This document shows positions 52,652-61,828 of a DNA stretch of 64,000 nt, in pieces. The position numbers and the translations under genes are program-made. Below the pieces are notes generated by a model, which saw only the letters and a program-made list of their open reading frames with translations, was not told where the DNA came from and did not search any database. The stretch's first letter is position 1, and each line of letters begins with the position of its first letter. This DNA comes from Aquimarina sp. AU474 (lineage in GTDB: Bacteria; Bacteroidota; Bacteroidia; Flavobacteriales; Flavobacteriaceae), in assembly GCF_900312815.1 (NCBI RefSeq), contig NZ_OMPE01000007.1, forward strand, positions 434,001 to 498,000, given 5' to 3'.

Positions 52652-54943
52652 TTGAAAAAAACACTCTTATTCTTATTCTTCCTATACAGCTTATCTATAT
52701 ATTCTCAATTTGATGTAAAAGGAATTGTAACAAGTAGCATCGATAGTCTTCCTGTAAAAAATGTAAAGGTCATTGATGAGACTTCAAACACGAAAGTATT
52801 TACTGATATCGATGGGATGTTTTCTATAAAAACCCATGGTACTATACGTTTCAACAAAGAAGGTTATGAAGACATACAAATAGTGATACAAAATGAAACA
52901 TATAATAGTAATATACCTGTTGTTATTTCTCTATCTCGTATTACCAATTTGACCGAAGTACTGATTGAAGATTATGCAAATCCACATAAAGACAAATATG
53001 CCACTAAGGCCATTTCTTATATTTCGACCAACGATATTAATCGTGCAAATCCTATAGAATTACATCCGGTTTTAAATAGAGTATCTGGTGTTTTTATGCA
53101 AAACGGAACTCTAAACACTAATAGAATCACAATTCGAGGTATTGGAGCTCGAAACTTGTTTGGTACGGCCAATATCAAAGCCTATTTTGGTGAAATTCCG
53201 TTAACAGATGGAAATGGAGAATCTTCTATAGAAGATCTTGAGCTTGGAGCATTATCAAGTATCGAAATCCAAAAAGGTTCTTCATCGAGTAGCTATGGTG
53301 TTGGATTAGGAGGAACTATTTTATTGCATCCAGAATTTGCCTTCAATAGAGCAACCGAAGTTCAGTTATCAAATACATATGGAAGCTATGGTTTGCGTAG
53401 AACTCTTATTAAAGCATCAACAAGTGGAAAAAAAGCAAATCTAAACGTTTTGTATAGTAATAACCACACAGGTGGCTATAGAGATAATAATGAATATGAT
53501 CGTAATACCATAACGTTAACCTCTAATATACATGGTGGAGAAAATGATAGCTTTTCAATATTTGGAAGTTACATCGACCTTAAAGCCGGAATCCCTAGCT
53601 CGTTAAACCAAGAAGATTTTGACAATACACCTAGACAAGCCGCTTTTACTTGGGGACGTTCTCAAGCTTTTGAAGATGTAGATTATGGTATTTTGGGGAT
53701 TACCTGGAAACACAAGTATACCTCTACACTATCTCAAGCTACAAGTATTTTTGGTTCTTTTAGAAATAATTACGAACCCAGACCATTTAATATATTAGAA
53801 GAAGAATCGACAGGAATTGGGATTAGGTCACGAATTTCGGGAACTGTACCTATCGTTCAAAAAGAATTGACTTGGACTATTGGAGGAGAACTCCTTTTGG
53901 ATAATTATAACGGTAAGACGTTCGAAAATCTATACGAGGATTTCCCGGTAGGTACTGGGAGTGTGATAGGAGATCAGCTTTCTGATCTAGACGAAAAAAG
54001 ATATTATTATAATATTTTTGCCGAAGCCAATTACAACATTACTAAAAAACTACGAACAAATATTGGTTTACATATTAATCAAACATTTTTTGATATTCGA
54101 GATCGATTCTTATCAGACAACGAAGATAATTCTGGTGAGTTTGATTTTGATCCTATTTTTTCTCCAAAATTAGGTATTAGCTACGAATTGAATTACAATG
54201 TAACCCTATTTGGGAATATTGCAAATGGTTTCTCTACTCCTACTACATCAGAGACATTACTGCCTGACGGTTTATTTAATCCCGACATAAAACCCGAAAT
54301 AGGATGGAACTACGAAATTGGCGCTCGATATAGTTTTTTTCATGATCTTATCTATGGGACATTATCTGCGTATACACTTCGGGTACAAGACTTATTGGTA
54401 TCTAGAAGAACAGTCGATGATAACTTTTTTGCTATCAATGCAGGAAAAACAATACATAATGGAATAGAATTCAATGTACATTTTGATATTATAAAAAGAA
54501 AAGAAACAACATTAAAATTCTTTTTCAACACATCAATATTTAATCATCAATTTGATGATTTTATAGACCTGGATAATGATTTTTCGGGTAACGACCTAAC
54601 AGGTGTCCCTTCAAAAACAATTAATATTGGTTTAGATTTCATTCAAAATGGGTTTTATGGTAATCTTAATTATCAGGCTATCGGTAAGATTCCTGTAAAT
54701 GATGCTAATTCGCTATTTAGTGATAATTATGACCTGGTACATGCCAAGTTTGGTTACAAAAATAAAATCGGAAGTCGTCTTTTTTACGATGTATTTGCTG
54801 GTGCTAATAACATTTTAGATACCAAATATGCTTCTCAAATTCAGATCAATGCTAGAGGTTTTGGCGGCAACGCGCCTCGATATTTCTATCCAGGCTTACC
54901 TTTCAATGCTTACGGAGGGATTAACATAAAATATAGATTATAG
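52652..54943 (+). CDS. TonB-dependent receptor next to a PQQ-dependent dehydrogenase (TTG start)
   Basis: A 763-residue receptor; the TTG at 52652 directly starts the signal peptide KKTLLFLFFLYSLSIYSQ, and no ATG suits. A CarboxypepD_reg-like domain (about 20-105) precedes the plug (VLNRVSGVFMQNGTLNTNRI, IEIQKGSSSSSYGVGLGGTI) and barrel, ending FNAYGGINIKYRL. No SusD partner is present. The next genes encode a PQQ-type sugar dehydrogenase and a cytochrome c, so the receptor may import PQQ or the sugar substrate. Confidence 0.9.
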   Translation: MKKTLLFLFFLYSLSIYSQFDVKGIVTSSIDSLPVKNVKVIDETSNTKVFTDIDGMFSIKTHGTIRFNKEGYEDIQIVIQNETYNSNIPVVISLSRITNLTEVLIEDYANPHKDKYATKAISYISTNDINRANPIELHPVLNRVSGVFMQNGTLNTNRITIRGIGARNLFGTANIKAYFGEIPLTDGNGESSIEDLELGALSSIEIQKGSSSSSYGVGLGGTILLHPEFAFNRATEVQLSNTYGSYGLRRTLIKASTSGKKANLNVLYSNNHTGGYRDNNEYDRNTITLTSNIHGGENDSFSIFGSYIDLKAGIPSSLNQEDFDNTPRQAAFTWGRSQAFEDVDYGILGITWKHKYTSTLSQATSIFGSFRNNYEPRPFNILEEESTGIGIRSRISGTVPIVQKELTWTIGGELLLDNYNGKTFENLYEDFPVGTGSVIGDQLSDLDEKRYYYNIFAEANYNITKKLRTNIGLHINQTFFDIRDRFLSDNEDNSGEFDFDPIFSPKLGISYELNYNVTLFGNIANGFSTPTTSETLLPDGLFNPDIKPEIGWNYEIGARYSFFHDLIYGTLSAYTLRVQDLLVSRRTVDDNFFAINAGKTIHNGIEFNVHFDIIKRKETTLKFFFNTSIFNHQFDDFIDLDNDFSGNDLTGVPSKTINIGLDFIQNGFYGNLNYQAIGKIPVNDANSLFSDNYDLVHAKFGYKNKIGSRLFYDVFAGANNILDTKYASQIQINARGFGGNAPRYFYPGLPFNAYGGINIKYRL

Positions 54944-54991
54944 ATAATATTTCTTTGTATTTTTCGAGATAAAACCAAACACTCGCAATCA

Positions 54992-56113
54992 ATGAAATTA
55001 TCGTCGGTCCTATTTTTTTTGGTAATTGTATTTTCGGCTTGCGGCCAAGAAACCAAAAAAAAAGATGTTCTATTGCAACCAGATCCAAAAAATTACACAA
55101 CAGAACTAGTAGTTCCTGATTTACAAATCCCTTGGGGAATGGTATGGCTACCTGATGGAAGTATGCTTATCACCGAAAAAAGTGGAGAACTTATTCACTT
55201 TAAGGACGGAAAAAAAGTATCTATTACCAATGTCCCCGAAGTTTATAACAGAAATCAAGGAGGTTTATTAGATATAGAATTGCATCCCAAATACGACAAA
55301 AACGGATGGATTTATATTACATATTCTTCTAAAGAGGGCAGCGAAAAAGGAGGAAATACAGCATTAATCAGAGCCAAATTAGAAAATAATCAATTAGTAG
55401 AAATTGAAAAACTCTATAAAGGAACACCCAACACAACTCGAGGACATCATTTTGGTTCTCGTATCGAGTTTGATAACGAAGGGTATCTATATTTTTGCAT
55501 TGGAGATCGAGGTAATAGAGATGTAAATCCACAAGATATTACAAAAGATGGTGGAAAAATTTATAGATTAAACGATGACGGAAGCATTCCTAAAGACAAT
55601 CCTTTTGTTAATGAAGAGAATGCTAAAAAAGCAATCTTTTCTTACGGTCATCGTAATCCTCAAGGAATGGCAATACATCCTAATGGGACTATTTGGGTAC
55701 ATGAACATGGACCCAGAGGTGGTGATGAAATTAACCCTATTAAAAAAAGTGTAAATTATGGATGGCCTGTAATTACTTATGGAATCAATTATAGCGGTAC
55801 TGCAATAACAGATATTACCAAGAAAAAGAACATGGAGCAACCTTTATATTATTGGGTTCCTTCTATCGCCCCAAGTGGAATGGATTTTGTTACAAGTAAC
55901 AAATATCCCGAATGGAAAGGTGATCTTCTTGTAGGTTCCCTAAAATTTCAATATCTTGAACTACTGGAACTTACCAATGAAAAAGTAACCAGCAGAAAAA
56001 AGTTACTTGAGGGCATGGGGCGTGTTAGAAATGTAAGGCAAGGACCAGATGGCTATATATATGTTGCTATAGAAAATAAAGGGATTGTAAAAATAATCCC
56101 GAACGCAAATTAA
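54992..56113 (+). CDS. PQQ-dependent aldose sugar dehydrogenase, lipoprotein form
   Basis: A 373-residue lipoprotein (lipobox VIVFSAC). The six-bladed propeller of soluble aldose sugar dehydrogenases is visible: VPDLQIPWGMVWLPDGSMLI, GGLLDIELHPKYDKNGWIYI, the HHFGSRIEFDNEGYLYFCIG block with GDRG, SYGHRNPQGMAIHP and HEHGPRGGDEIN, carrying the conserved His, Arg and Asp/Glu around PQQ. It oxidises sugars in the periplasm or on the surface, passing electrons to a cytochrome such as the next gene product. No PQQ synthesis genes are here. Confidence 0.92.
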   Translation: MKLSSVLFFLVIVFSACGQETKKKDVLLQPDPKNYTTELVVPDLQIPWGMVWLPDGSMLITEKSGELIHFKDGKKVSITNVPEVYNRNQGGLLDIELHPKYDKNGWIYITYSSKEGSEKGGNTALIRAKLENNQLVEIEKLYKGTPNTTRGHHFGSRIEFDNEGYLYFCIGDRGNRDVNPQDITKDGGKIYRLNDDGSIPKDNPFVNEENAKKAIFSYGHRNPQGMAIHPNGTIWVHEHGPRGGDEINPIKKSVNYGWPVITYGINYSGTAITDITKKKNMEQPLYYWVPSIAPSGMDFVTSNKYPEWKGDLLVGSLKFQYLELLELTNEKVTSRKKLLEGMGRVRNVRQGPDGYIYVAIENKGIVKIIPNAN

Positions 56114-56132
56114 AAGAATAAATACGAAGTAA

Positions 56133-56600
56133 ATGCAGGTGAAAAAACATATAAAACGCCTTTTTATAATAGAAGTAATTGTCTTAATTATAAGTATTAC
56201 TATCACAGCACAACAAGGAAAAACAAACGCAAATTACACAATGCTTGTCCTTGATGATAGACAGGATGAATTATCCCAAAGTATGGCAAGAGGAGAAGAA
56301 GTTTATACTGATTTTTGTATGCAATGCCACCTACCCGATGGAAAAGGAACTCCAAACGTTTTTCCTCCGCTTGCGGGTTCGGATTGGTTGGTTAATAAAC
56401 GAAAAGAAAGTATTCATTCTATAAAGTATGGTTTAAATGGGCCAATCGAAGTAAATGGAAAAACCTACAATAGCGCCATGACTTCATTAGGGTTAGAGGA
56501 TGAGGAAATTGCAGATGTAATGAATTATATAATGAATAGCTGGGGCAACACTCAAAAAACAATAGTTACTATAGAAGAAGTTACAGATATAAAAAAATAA
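56133..56600 (+). CDS. Class I c-type cytochrome
   Basis: A 155-residue protein with an N-terminal membrane or signal helix (LFIIEVIVLIISITITAQ). The haem-binding motif is CMQCH in TDFCMQCHLPDGKGTPNVFP (about residues 62-66), and the axial Met is probably in NSAMTSLGLEDEEIADVMNY. It lies 19 bases after the sugar dehydrogenase and is a likely electron acceptor for it. Confidence 0.92.
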   Translation: MQVKKHIKRLFIIEVIVLIISITITAQQGKTNANYTMLVLDDRQDELSQSMARGEEVYTDFCMQCHLPDGKGTPNVFPPLAGSDWLVNKRKESIHSIKYGLNGPIEVNGKTYNSAMTSLGLEDEEIADVMNYIMNSWGNTQKTIVTIEEVTDIKK

Positions 56601-56653
56601 TCACACAACAATACTAGAGTATTAAACGTTAACGAAATATTCTATACACACAA

Positions 56654-57436
56654 ATGAGGGGCAAAGTTTCGATTACCAAAACACTCTTTATGAGGTTTAT
56701 AGCATTTTATTTCATGTTATTAACCCCAGCGATCATTAATGCTCAAAATCCAGATGATTCCCCTAACAAATATCGATTTAAATACCGATCAGAAGTATAT
56801 AAAGGCACCAGAATGCAGATAACGGGGCAATTAAGAACTTTAAAAAATGAATCAAAATTCGTGGATATCCCTGATGAGATAGAACAAGAACTTCATTCAC
56901 TTTTTATATCTGCCAAAAAACAACCTATACCCAAATATTATAAAAAACGAGCTATCGTATTTCTAGATGCGTTGTATAGTTATGAAGATTTTGCCGATGT
57001 ATACGAAAATGCTTTATACGAAGTTGTAAAGAAAGTAAAAAAAGATATGTACGTGGTTGATTTCAAGTTTGAAAGACAATTCACAAAAAGTAAGGTAAAA
57101 TTAGATCGTGCAAAAAAAGAGGAAGTCATTAGTATTGAAAAATTTGATCTACTTAAAAAAGATTTGATCGATAATCAAACCAAATTATCATCTCATAGAT
57201 GGATGAAAGGTAAATTTGAAAAATATAAAAGTTTCGATATTGTTAAAAATCCAGATGATTTCATGAAAGCTTTTAAAAAATCAGAAGCTGTATATGTATA
57301 CAGATTATATAATGAAAAAAGGATTGATAAAATCGAACCATACCTCGAAAATCAAATTATAGACTTCTACTACAAAAAATCACTACCAGAAATCAATCCA
57401 GAAATACTCGATCTGCAATACATTACCAAAATATAA
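56654..57436 (+). CDS. Exported protein of unknown function
   Basis: A 260-residue protein with a signal sequence (FIAFYFMLLTPAIINAQ). The mature part is highly charged, Lys-rich and helical (YENALYEVVKKVKKDMYVVD, KVKLDRAKKEEVISIEKFDL), without any recognised domain. It is 53 bases after the cytochrome gene in the same orientation and may belong to that transcript. I cannot assign a role. Confidence 0.65.
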   Translation: MRGKVSITKTLFMRFIAFYFMLLTPAIINAQNPDDSPNKYRFKYRSEVYKGTRMQITGQLRTLKNESKFVDIPDEIEQELHSLFISAKKQPIPKYYKKRAIVFLDALYSYEDFADVYENALYEVVKKVKKDMYVVDFKFERQFTKSKVKLDRAKKEEVISIEKFDLLKKDLIDNQTKLSSHRWMKGKFEKYKSFDIVKNPDDFMKAFKKSEAVYVYRLYNEKRIDKIEPYLENQIIDFYYKKSLPEINPEILDLQYITKI

Positions 57437-57485
57437 TTGGGCCAAAAGAATATCATTAAAATTATTTTATTAGTTTGGTATTAAA

Positions 57486-58571
57486 ATGGCGATCGCACAA
57501 AAAACATATAAAGTTATCGGTTTAATGTCTGGGACCTCTCTTGACGGTCTGGATATAATATACTGCCATTTTAAAAAGAATATTGATACTTGGGATTTTT
57601 CAATAGAAAAAACTGAAAGTATTGATTACACTTCCCATTTTAAAGAAAAACTAAAAAAAACTGTACACTTAGAAGCTTCAAAATTAATAGCTTATCATAA
57701 TCAATATGGTACTTGGCTTGGAGAACAGGTTAAAAACTTTATAAATACAAATAAGGTTAAAGTAGATTTTGTTTCTAGTCATGGTCATACCGTTTTTCAT
57801 CAACCACAAATCGGATTAACATATCAGATAGGATCTGGGCAACATCTCGCAAATGCCTGTAAGCAAAAAGTTATCTGTGATTTTAGAACAAACGACGTTG
57901 CCCTTGGAGGACAAGGAGCACCTTTAGTCCCGATCGGAGATCAATTATTATTTGGGGATTATGATTTTTGTCTTAATCTTGGTGGGATTAGTAATATCTC
58001 CTTTAATCATCAAGAAGAAAGAGTTGCTTATGATATATCACCAGCCAACATGTTATTAAATTATATCTGTAAAAAAATCAATTTAGAATATGATGAAGGA
58101 GGTAAATTGGCAGCATCTGGATCGATCAATACGCAATTATTGGATCAATTAGATAAATTAGCATATTATAAACTCCCCTATCCTAAATCCCTAGGGTTTG
58201 AATGGTTTAGGGATATAGTTATTCCTATCATAGAGGATATCGATGATTCTGTAATCAACCTTTTACATACATCGGCATATCATATTGCTACACAAATAGC
58301 AAATGCAATAAAAAACATCAAAAAAAAGAATCCCTCTGTATTAATAACCGGAGGAGGAGCAAAAAATAATTTTCTAATTAAAGTGCTCAAACAAAAACTA
58401 GACAACCAAGTTTCTGTAGTTATCCCATCTATAGAAATTATTGACTTCAAAGAAGCTTTAATCTTTGGTTTCATGGGAGTTTTGAGAGATCAAAACGAAA
58501 TTAATTGTTTACAATCTGTTACTGGTGCAACAAAAGATTCTTCATCTGGAGTTATATATAAACCTTCTTGA
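57486..58571 (+). CDS. anmK: Anhydro-N-acetylmuramic acid kinase
   Basis: A 361-residue kinase of the AnmK family: LMSGTSLDGLDIIYC (about residues 13-27), SSHGHTVFHQP, GQGAPLVPIGDQLLF, NLGGISNISF, and ITGGGAKNNFLIKVL. It phosphorylates and opens 1,6-anhydroMurNAc in cytoplasmic peptidoglycan recycling, giving MurNAc-6-phosphate. No murQ or transporter gene adjoins. Nothing unusual was seen. Confidence 0.96.
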   Translation: MAIAQKTYKVIGLMSGTSLDGLDIIYCHFKKNIDTWDFSIEKTESIDYTSHFKEKLKKTVHLEASKLIAYHNQYGTWLGEQVKNFINTNKVKVDFVSSHGHTVFHQPQIGLTYQIGSGQHLANACKQKVICDFRTNDVALGGQGAPLVPIGDQLLFGDYDFCLNLGGISNISFNHQEERVAYDISPANMLLNYICKKINLEYDEGGKLAASGSINTQLLDQLDKLAYYKLPYPKSLGFEWFRDIVIPIIEDIDDSVINLLHTSAYHIATQIANAIKNIKKKNPSVLITGGGAKNNFLIKVLKQKLDNQVSVVIPSIEIIDFKEALIFGFMGVLRDQNEINCLQSVTGATKDSSSGVIYKPS

Positions 58572-58607
58572 ATAAAAAATTATAACAAAGATTGATTTGC
58601 ATTCTGT

Positions 58608-58615
58608 AAATTTGC
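58608..58615 (+). promoter_or_regulatory. -7 promoter box TAAATTTG
   Basis: This perfect TAnnTTTG is 16 bases before the uridine kinase ATG. Confidence 0.5.
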
Positions 58616-58631
58616 CACAAAAAGGATATAA

Positions 58632-59240
58632 ATGCTAATTATTGGTATCGCCGGGGGAACAGGTTGTGGAAAAACTACAGTTGTTAATCAAATCGTTAAT
58701 GAATTACCCGAAAATGAAGTCTGTGTGATTTCTCAAGATTCATACTATAAAGACACGAGTCATCTTACATATGATGAGAGGACAAAAATAAATTTTGATC
58801 ATCCGCAATCAATTGATTTTGATTTATTGGGAGAACATTTACAAGCTTTAAGAAAAGGCGAAACTATACATCAACCTGTATACTCATTCGTTGAGCACAA
58901 CCGTACCAAAGAGACAATACCCACAAAACCAAGTAAGGTGATGATTGTCGAGGGTATTTTGATTCTAACTAATGCCAAAATTAGGGATCTATTTGATATC
59001 AAAATTTACGTACAAACTGATAGCGACGAACGATTAATTAGAAGACTTAAGAGAGACATTGCAGAACGTGGTAGAGATATGGATGAAGTTTTAGACAGAT
59101 ATCAGAACACCTTAAAACCAATGCATCAACAATTTATTGATCCTACAAAAGAATTTGCTGATCTTATAATCCCAAATAACAATTATAATAATGTAGCTGT
59201 TGATATTGTTAGAACAATTATAAAAGAACGCTTGAATTAA
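58632..59240 (+). CDS. udk: Uridine/cytidine kinase
   Basis: A 202-residue P-loop kinase: Walker A IGIAGGTGCGKTTVVNQIV at the N-terminus, SQDSYYKD, NFDHPQSIDFDLL, the substrate-binding YSFVEHNRTKET, EGILIL, and RRLKRDIAERGRDMDEVL as the lid. It phosphorylates uridine and cytidine in pyrimidine salvage. It is followed closely by a DivIC-like gene and the methylmalonyl-CoA mutase genes, a gene order common in Flavobacteriaceae. Confidence 0.96.
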   Translation: MLIIGIAGGTGCGKTTVVNQIVNELPENEVCVISQDSYYKDTSHLTYDERTKINFDHPQSIDFDLLGEHLQALRKGETIHQPVYSFVEHNRTKETIPTKPSKVMIVEGILILTNAKIRDLFDIKIYVQTDSDERLIRRLKRDIAERGRDMDEVLDRYQNTLKPMHQQFIDPTKEFADLIIPNNNYNNVAVDIVRTIIKERLN

Positions 59241-59278
59241 CTTTTGTACCTTTACAACCAATATTATTCTCACATCGA

Positions 59279-59638
59279 TTGAAGCTAAAAAGTTATTTTC
59301 AGGAATTAAAAAACAAGCCGGCACTGATACCGATATTTGCCATATTTTTAAATAAATATGTGCTTATCGTATTGCTTTTTGTGATTTGGATGTTATTTCT
59401 GGATACCAATTCGTGGTTAATTCATAAAGAATTAGATCAAGAAATTAAAGAGTTAGAAGATAACAAAGAGTACTTTATTAAAGAGATCGTTAAAGATCAA
59501 AAGGATATTAATGTACTAAAAGATAGTAGTGAATTAGAGAAATTTGCTCGTGAAGAATATTTTATGAAAAAAGATGATGAAGAAATCTACATCATCGAAT
59601 ATGAAGATAGCCTTCCTAAAACCAAAAAAGATGACTAA
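59279..59638 (+). CDS. Septum formation initiator family protein (FtsB/DivIC-like, TTG start)
   Basis: A 119-residue bitopic membrane protein: a short cytoplasmic N-terminus, one helix (YVLIVLLFVIWMLFLD), then a periplasmic coiled coil (HKELDQEIKELEDNKEYFIK) and the DivIC-type ELEKFAREEYFMKKDDEEIY. The TTG at 59279 is the only start that includes the helix's basic lead. It acts in the divisome. Its stop overlaps the next ATG by eight bases. Confidence 0.9.
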   Translation: MKLKSYFQELKNKPALIPIFAIFLNKYVLIVLLFVIWMLFLDTNSWLIHKELDQEIKELEDNKEYFIKEIVKDQKDINVLKDSSELEKFAREEYFMKKDDEEIYIIEYEDSLPKTKKDD

Positions 59639-60995
59639 ACCCTTATTTGATAGTTTTGATCAAGTTTCTGCCAAACAATGGAAGCAAAAAATTCAATTTG
59701 ATCTTAAAGGTGCCGATTATAATGAAGCTTTAATTTTCAAATCTTTAGAAGGGATTGATATTAAACCTTTTTACAATCAAGAAGATATAAACGAAATAGA
59801 TAATGCTAATTTTTATACATCCTCCTGGAAAAACTCTATTAAAATAGAAGTTGATAATGTAGAGGTTGGAAATAAAAATGCAATAGAAGCTATTGAGAAA
59901 GGGGCAGAAAGTATATTTTTTATTATCAAAAAAGAGGGTGTCGATATAAAAGAACTTTTACAAAATATTAGTTCAGAAATTCCCATTTATATAGAAACAC
60001 AATTTCTATCTGCCGACTATATTTCTAAATTAAACGATTTTTGTAAAAGCAAATCTTTAACAACCTATCTCTTTACAGATATTATCAATCACCTAGCAGA
60101 AACAGGTAATTGGTTTAATACCTTAAAGGAAGATCATGAATCTTTGAACAAAATCACAAGATCTGAATTCCTTAAAAGTACCATCAGTATCGATATGGGT
60201 TTATATCAAAATGCAGGAGCTACTATGGTTCAGCAATTGGCTTACGCTTTATCACACGCCAATGAGTACCTTAATCACTTTACTAATAATGATAGTAATC
60301 CATTAAATAACAATAAGGTAGCGTTTAAGGTAGCAATAGGTGGGAATTATTTTTTCGAAATTGCAAAACTTAAAGCATTAAGAATACTTTGGAGTACCTT
60401 GGCAAAAGCATATGAAGTGAACCAAGAATGCCATATCATGGCCTATCCTTCGCATCGCAATAAAACCATTTTAGATTATAATGTAAATATGCTTCGCACA
60501 ACTACAGAGTGTATGAGCGCAATAATAGGTGGTGCAGATACAATCTACAACCTACCATATGATGATATTTATAATCTTGAAAACGATTTTGGAACAAGAA
60601 TATCTCTAAATCAACTTTTAATTCTTAAAAATGAAAGTTATTTTGATTTGGTAGATAATGCTGCTTCTGGATCTTATTATATCGAAAGTCTTACAGACCA
60701 GTTAGCCGAAAAAGCATTGTCTTTATTTAAAAATATAGAAGAAGGCGGTGGTTTTTTATCTCAATTAAAATCTGGAATGATCCAGAAAAAAATAAAAGAA
60801 ACTGCTCGAAAAGAACAGGAACTTTTTGATGATGAAAAAATTATTCTTACTGGTGTAAATAAATATAAAAACGCTGACGAAGCGGTTCCGACCTTCCAAA
60901 AACCTGTTTTTTTAGAAAAAAATGTAAGAAAAACACTACTCGAACCCGTGATAAAACGCCGATTAAGTGCGATTATGGAGAAAAAGATGCAATAA
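59631..60995 (+). CDS. mutA: Methylmalonyl-CoA mutase small (beta) subunit
   Basis: I choose the ATG at 59631 (MTKPLFDSFDQVSAKQWKQK); an upstream in-frame ATG at 59574 lies within the DivIC-like gene. The 454-residue protein has the mutase barrel (MGLYQNAGATMVQQLAYALS, TTTECMSAIIGGADTIYNLP) but no B12-binding domain, as expected of the non-catalytic subunit in Bacteroidota. It pairs with the large subunit at 61829, separated from it by an unrelated exported-protein gene. Confidence 0.93.
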   Translation: MTKPLFDSFDQVSAKQWKQKIQFDLKGADYNEALIFKSLEGIDIKPFYNQEDINEIDNANFYTSSWKNSIKIEVDNVEVGNKNAIEAIEKGAESIFFIIKKEGVDIKELLQNISSEIPIYIETQFLSADYISKLNDFCKSKSLTTYLFTDIINHLAETGNWFNTLKEDHESLNKITRSEFLKSTISIDMGLYQNAGATMVQQLAYALSHANEYLNHFTNNDSNPLNNNKVAFKVAIGGNYFFEIAKLKALRILWSTLAKAYEVNQECHIMAYPSHRNKTILDYNVNMLRTTTECMSAIIGGADTIYNLPYDDIYNLENDFGTRISLNQLLILKNESYFDLVDNAASGSYYIESLTDQLAEKALSLFKNIEEGGGFLSQLKSGMIQKKIKETARKEQELFDDEKIILTGVNKYKNADEAVPTFQKPVFLEKNVRKTLLEPVIKRRLSAIMEKKMQ

Positions 60996-61081
60996 AACGT
61001 TAATATTTGCTAACTTATTGTTAACTTGCATACTAAATCATAAAGTTTAGCCTATACATTAACATTACTAAATCTAAATTA

Positions 61082-61711
61082 ATGCCCCTTAAGATTAGAT
61101 CTAGGATTATAATCATCTTTTTGATTATATCCGTACAGACAGCTTATGCTCAATCGAGTCACTATTGTCAAAGTGTCGATGAAACTGGAATTATAAAAAA
61201 AGCATTCGCTTCATTCGAGAATGACTTATTTAGTTACTACAAGTTCGGAAACGATTCTATAAAGACGTATAGAACTTTTCTGGCCGAAGTAGCTAGCCTA
61301 TCCATTGATCTTAGAAAACTTCCTTCGGATAATTCTATTCAACTAGCACGTGAATTCAAAAAAATTGCGAGTAATAAAAATTCTCTCTGGATCAAACTAA
61401 GTGAATACGAGAATCATGAAGCCTACAAAAAATCTCACCCATCAACATCTAATCAAGAAAACGAAGAAGAAATTTTAATCTTTAATTATAGAGGTGGATT
61501 TATACAATGTTTAAAAAACTCTAGTGATAGTGATGATTTTGTAGATCTTATCAATTCTCTTGAACAAGATGGAAATATTAGCACATCTTTAATTGCTCAA
61601 AAAATATATTATATCCCAAATAAAAAATTTAGCAGTATTGAAATCAAGAACTTTATTGCTTTCGATATTTACTACTCTATACTCATGGTAATTGAAAAAG
61701 CTTTTGGGTAA
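61082..61711 (+). CDS. Exported protein of unknown function between the mutase genes
   Basis: A 209-residue protein with signal peptide (IIIIFLIISVQTAYAQ). The mature part is helical and acidic, with the stretch TYRTFLAEVASLSIDLRKLP and no known domain. Its place between mutA and mutB is a matter of position only; I see no link to propionate metabolism. It may be transcribed separately, because about 85 bases precede it. Confidence 0.65.
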   Translation: MPLKIRSRIIIIFLIISVQTAYAQSSHYCQSVDETGIIKKAFASFENDLFSYYKFGNDSIKTYRTFLAEVASLSIDLRKLPSDNSIQLAREFKKIASNKNSLWIKLSEYENHEAYKKSHPSTSNQENEEEILIFNYRGGFIQCLKNSSDSDDFVDLINSLEQDGNISTSLIAQKIYYIPNKKFSSIEIKNFIAFDIYYSILMVIEKAFG

Positions 61712-61828
61712 TTTTTAGCATATTCTCATTAAAGTGCCAAATAGCTGTGTTTTTTTAAATAAAAATCATTTCTAAAAGCTTAATTTTATAGCCTCGTTAA
61801 TATAGCATTCGAAACGAAGCGTTGAGTA

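Noticed and set aside
59574..59630. Upstream ATG for the small mutase subunit
   Set aside because: The extension is DivIC-like coding sequence read in another frame; mutase homology starts at 59631.
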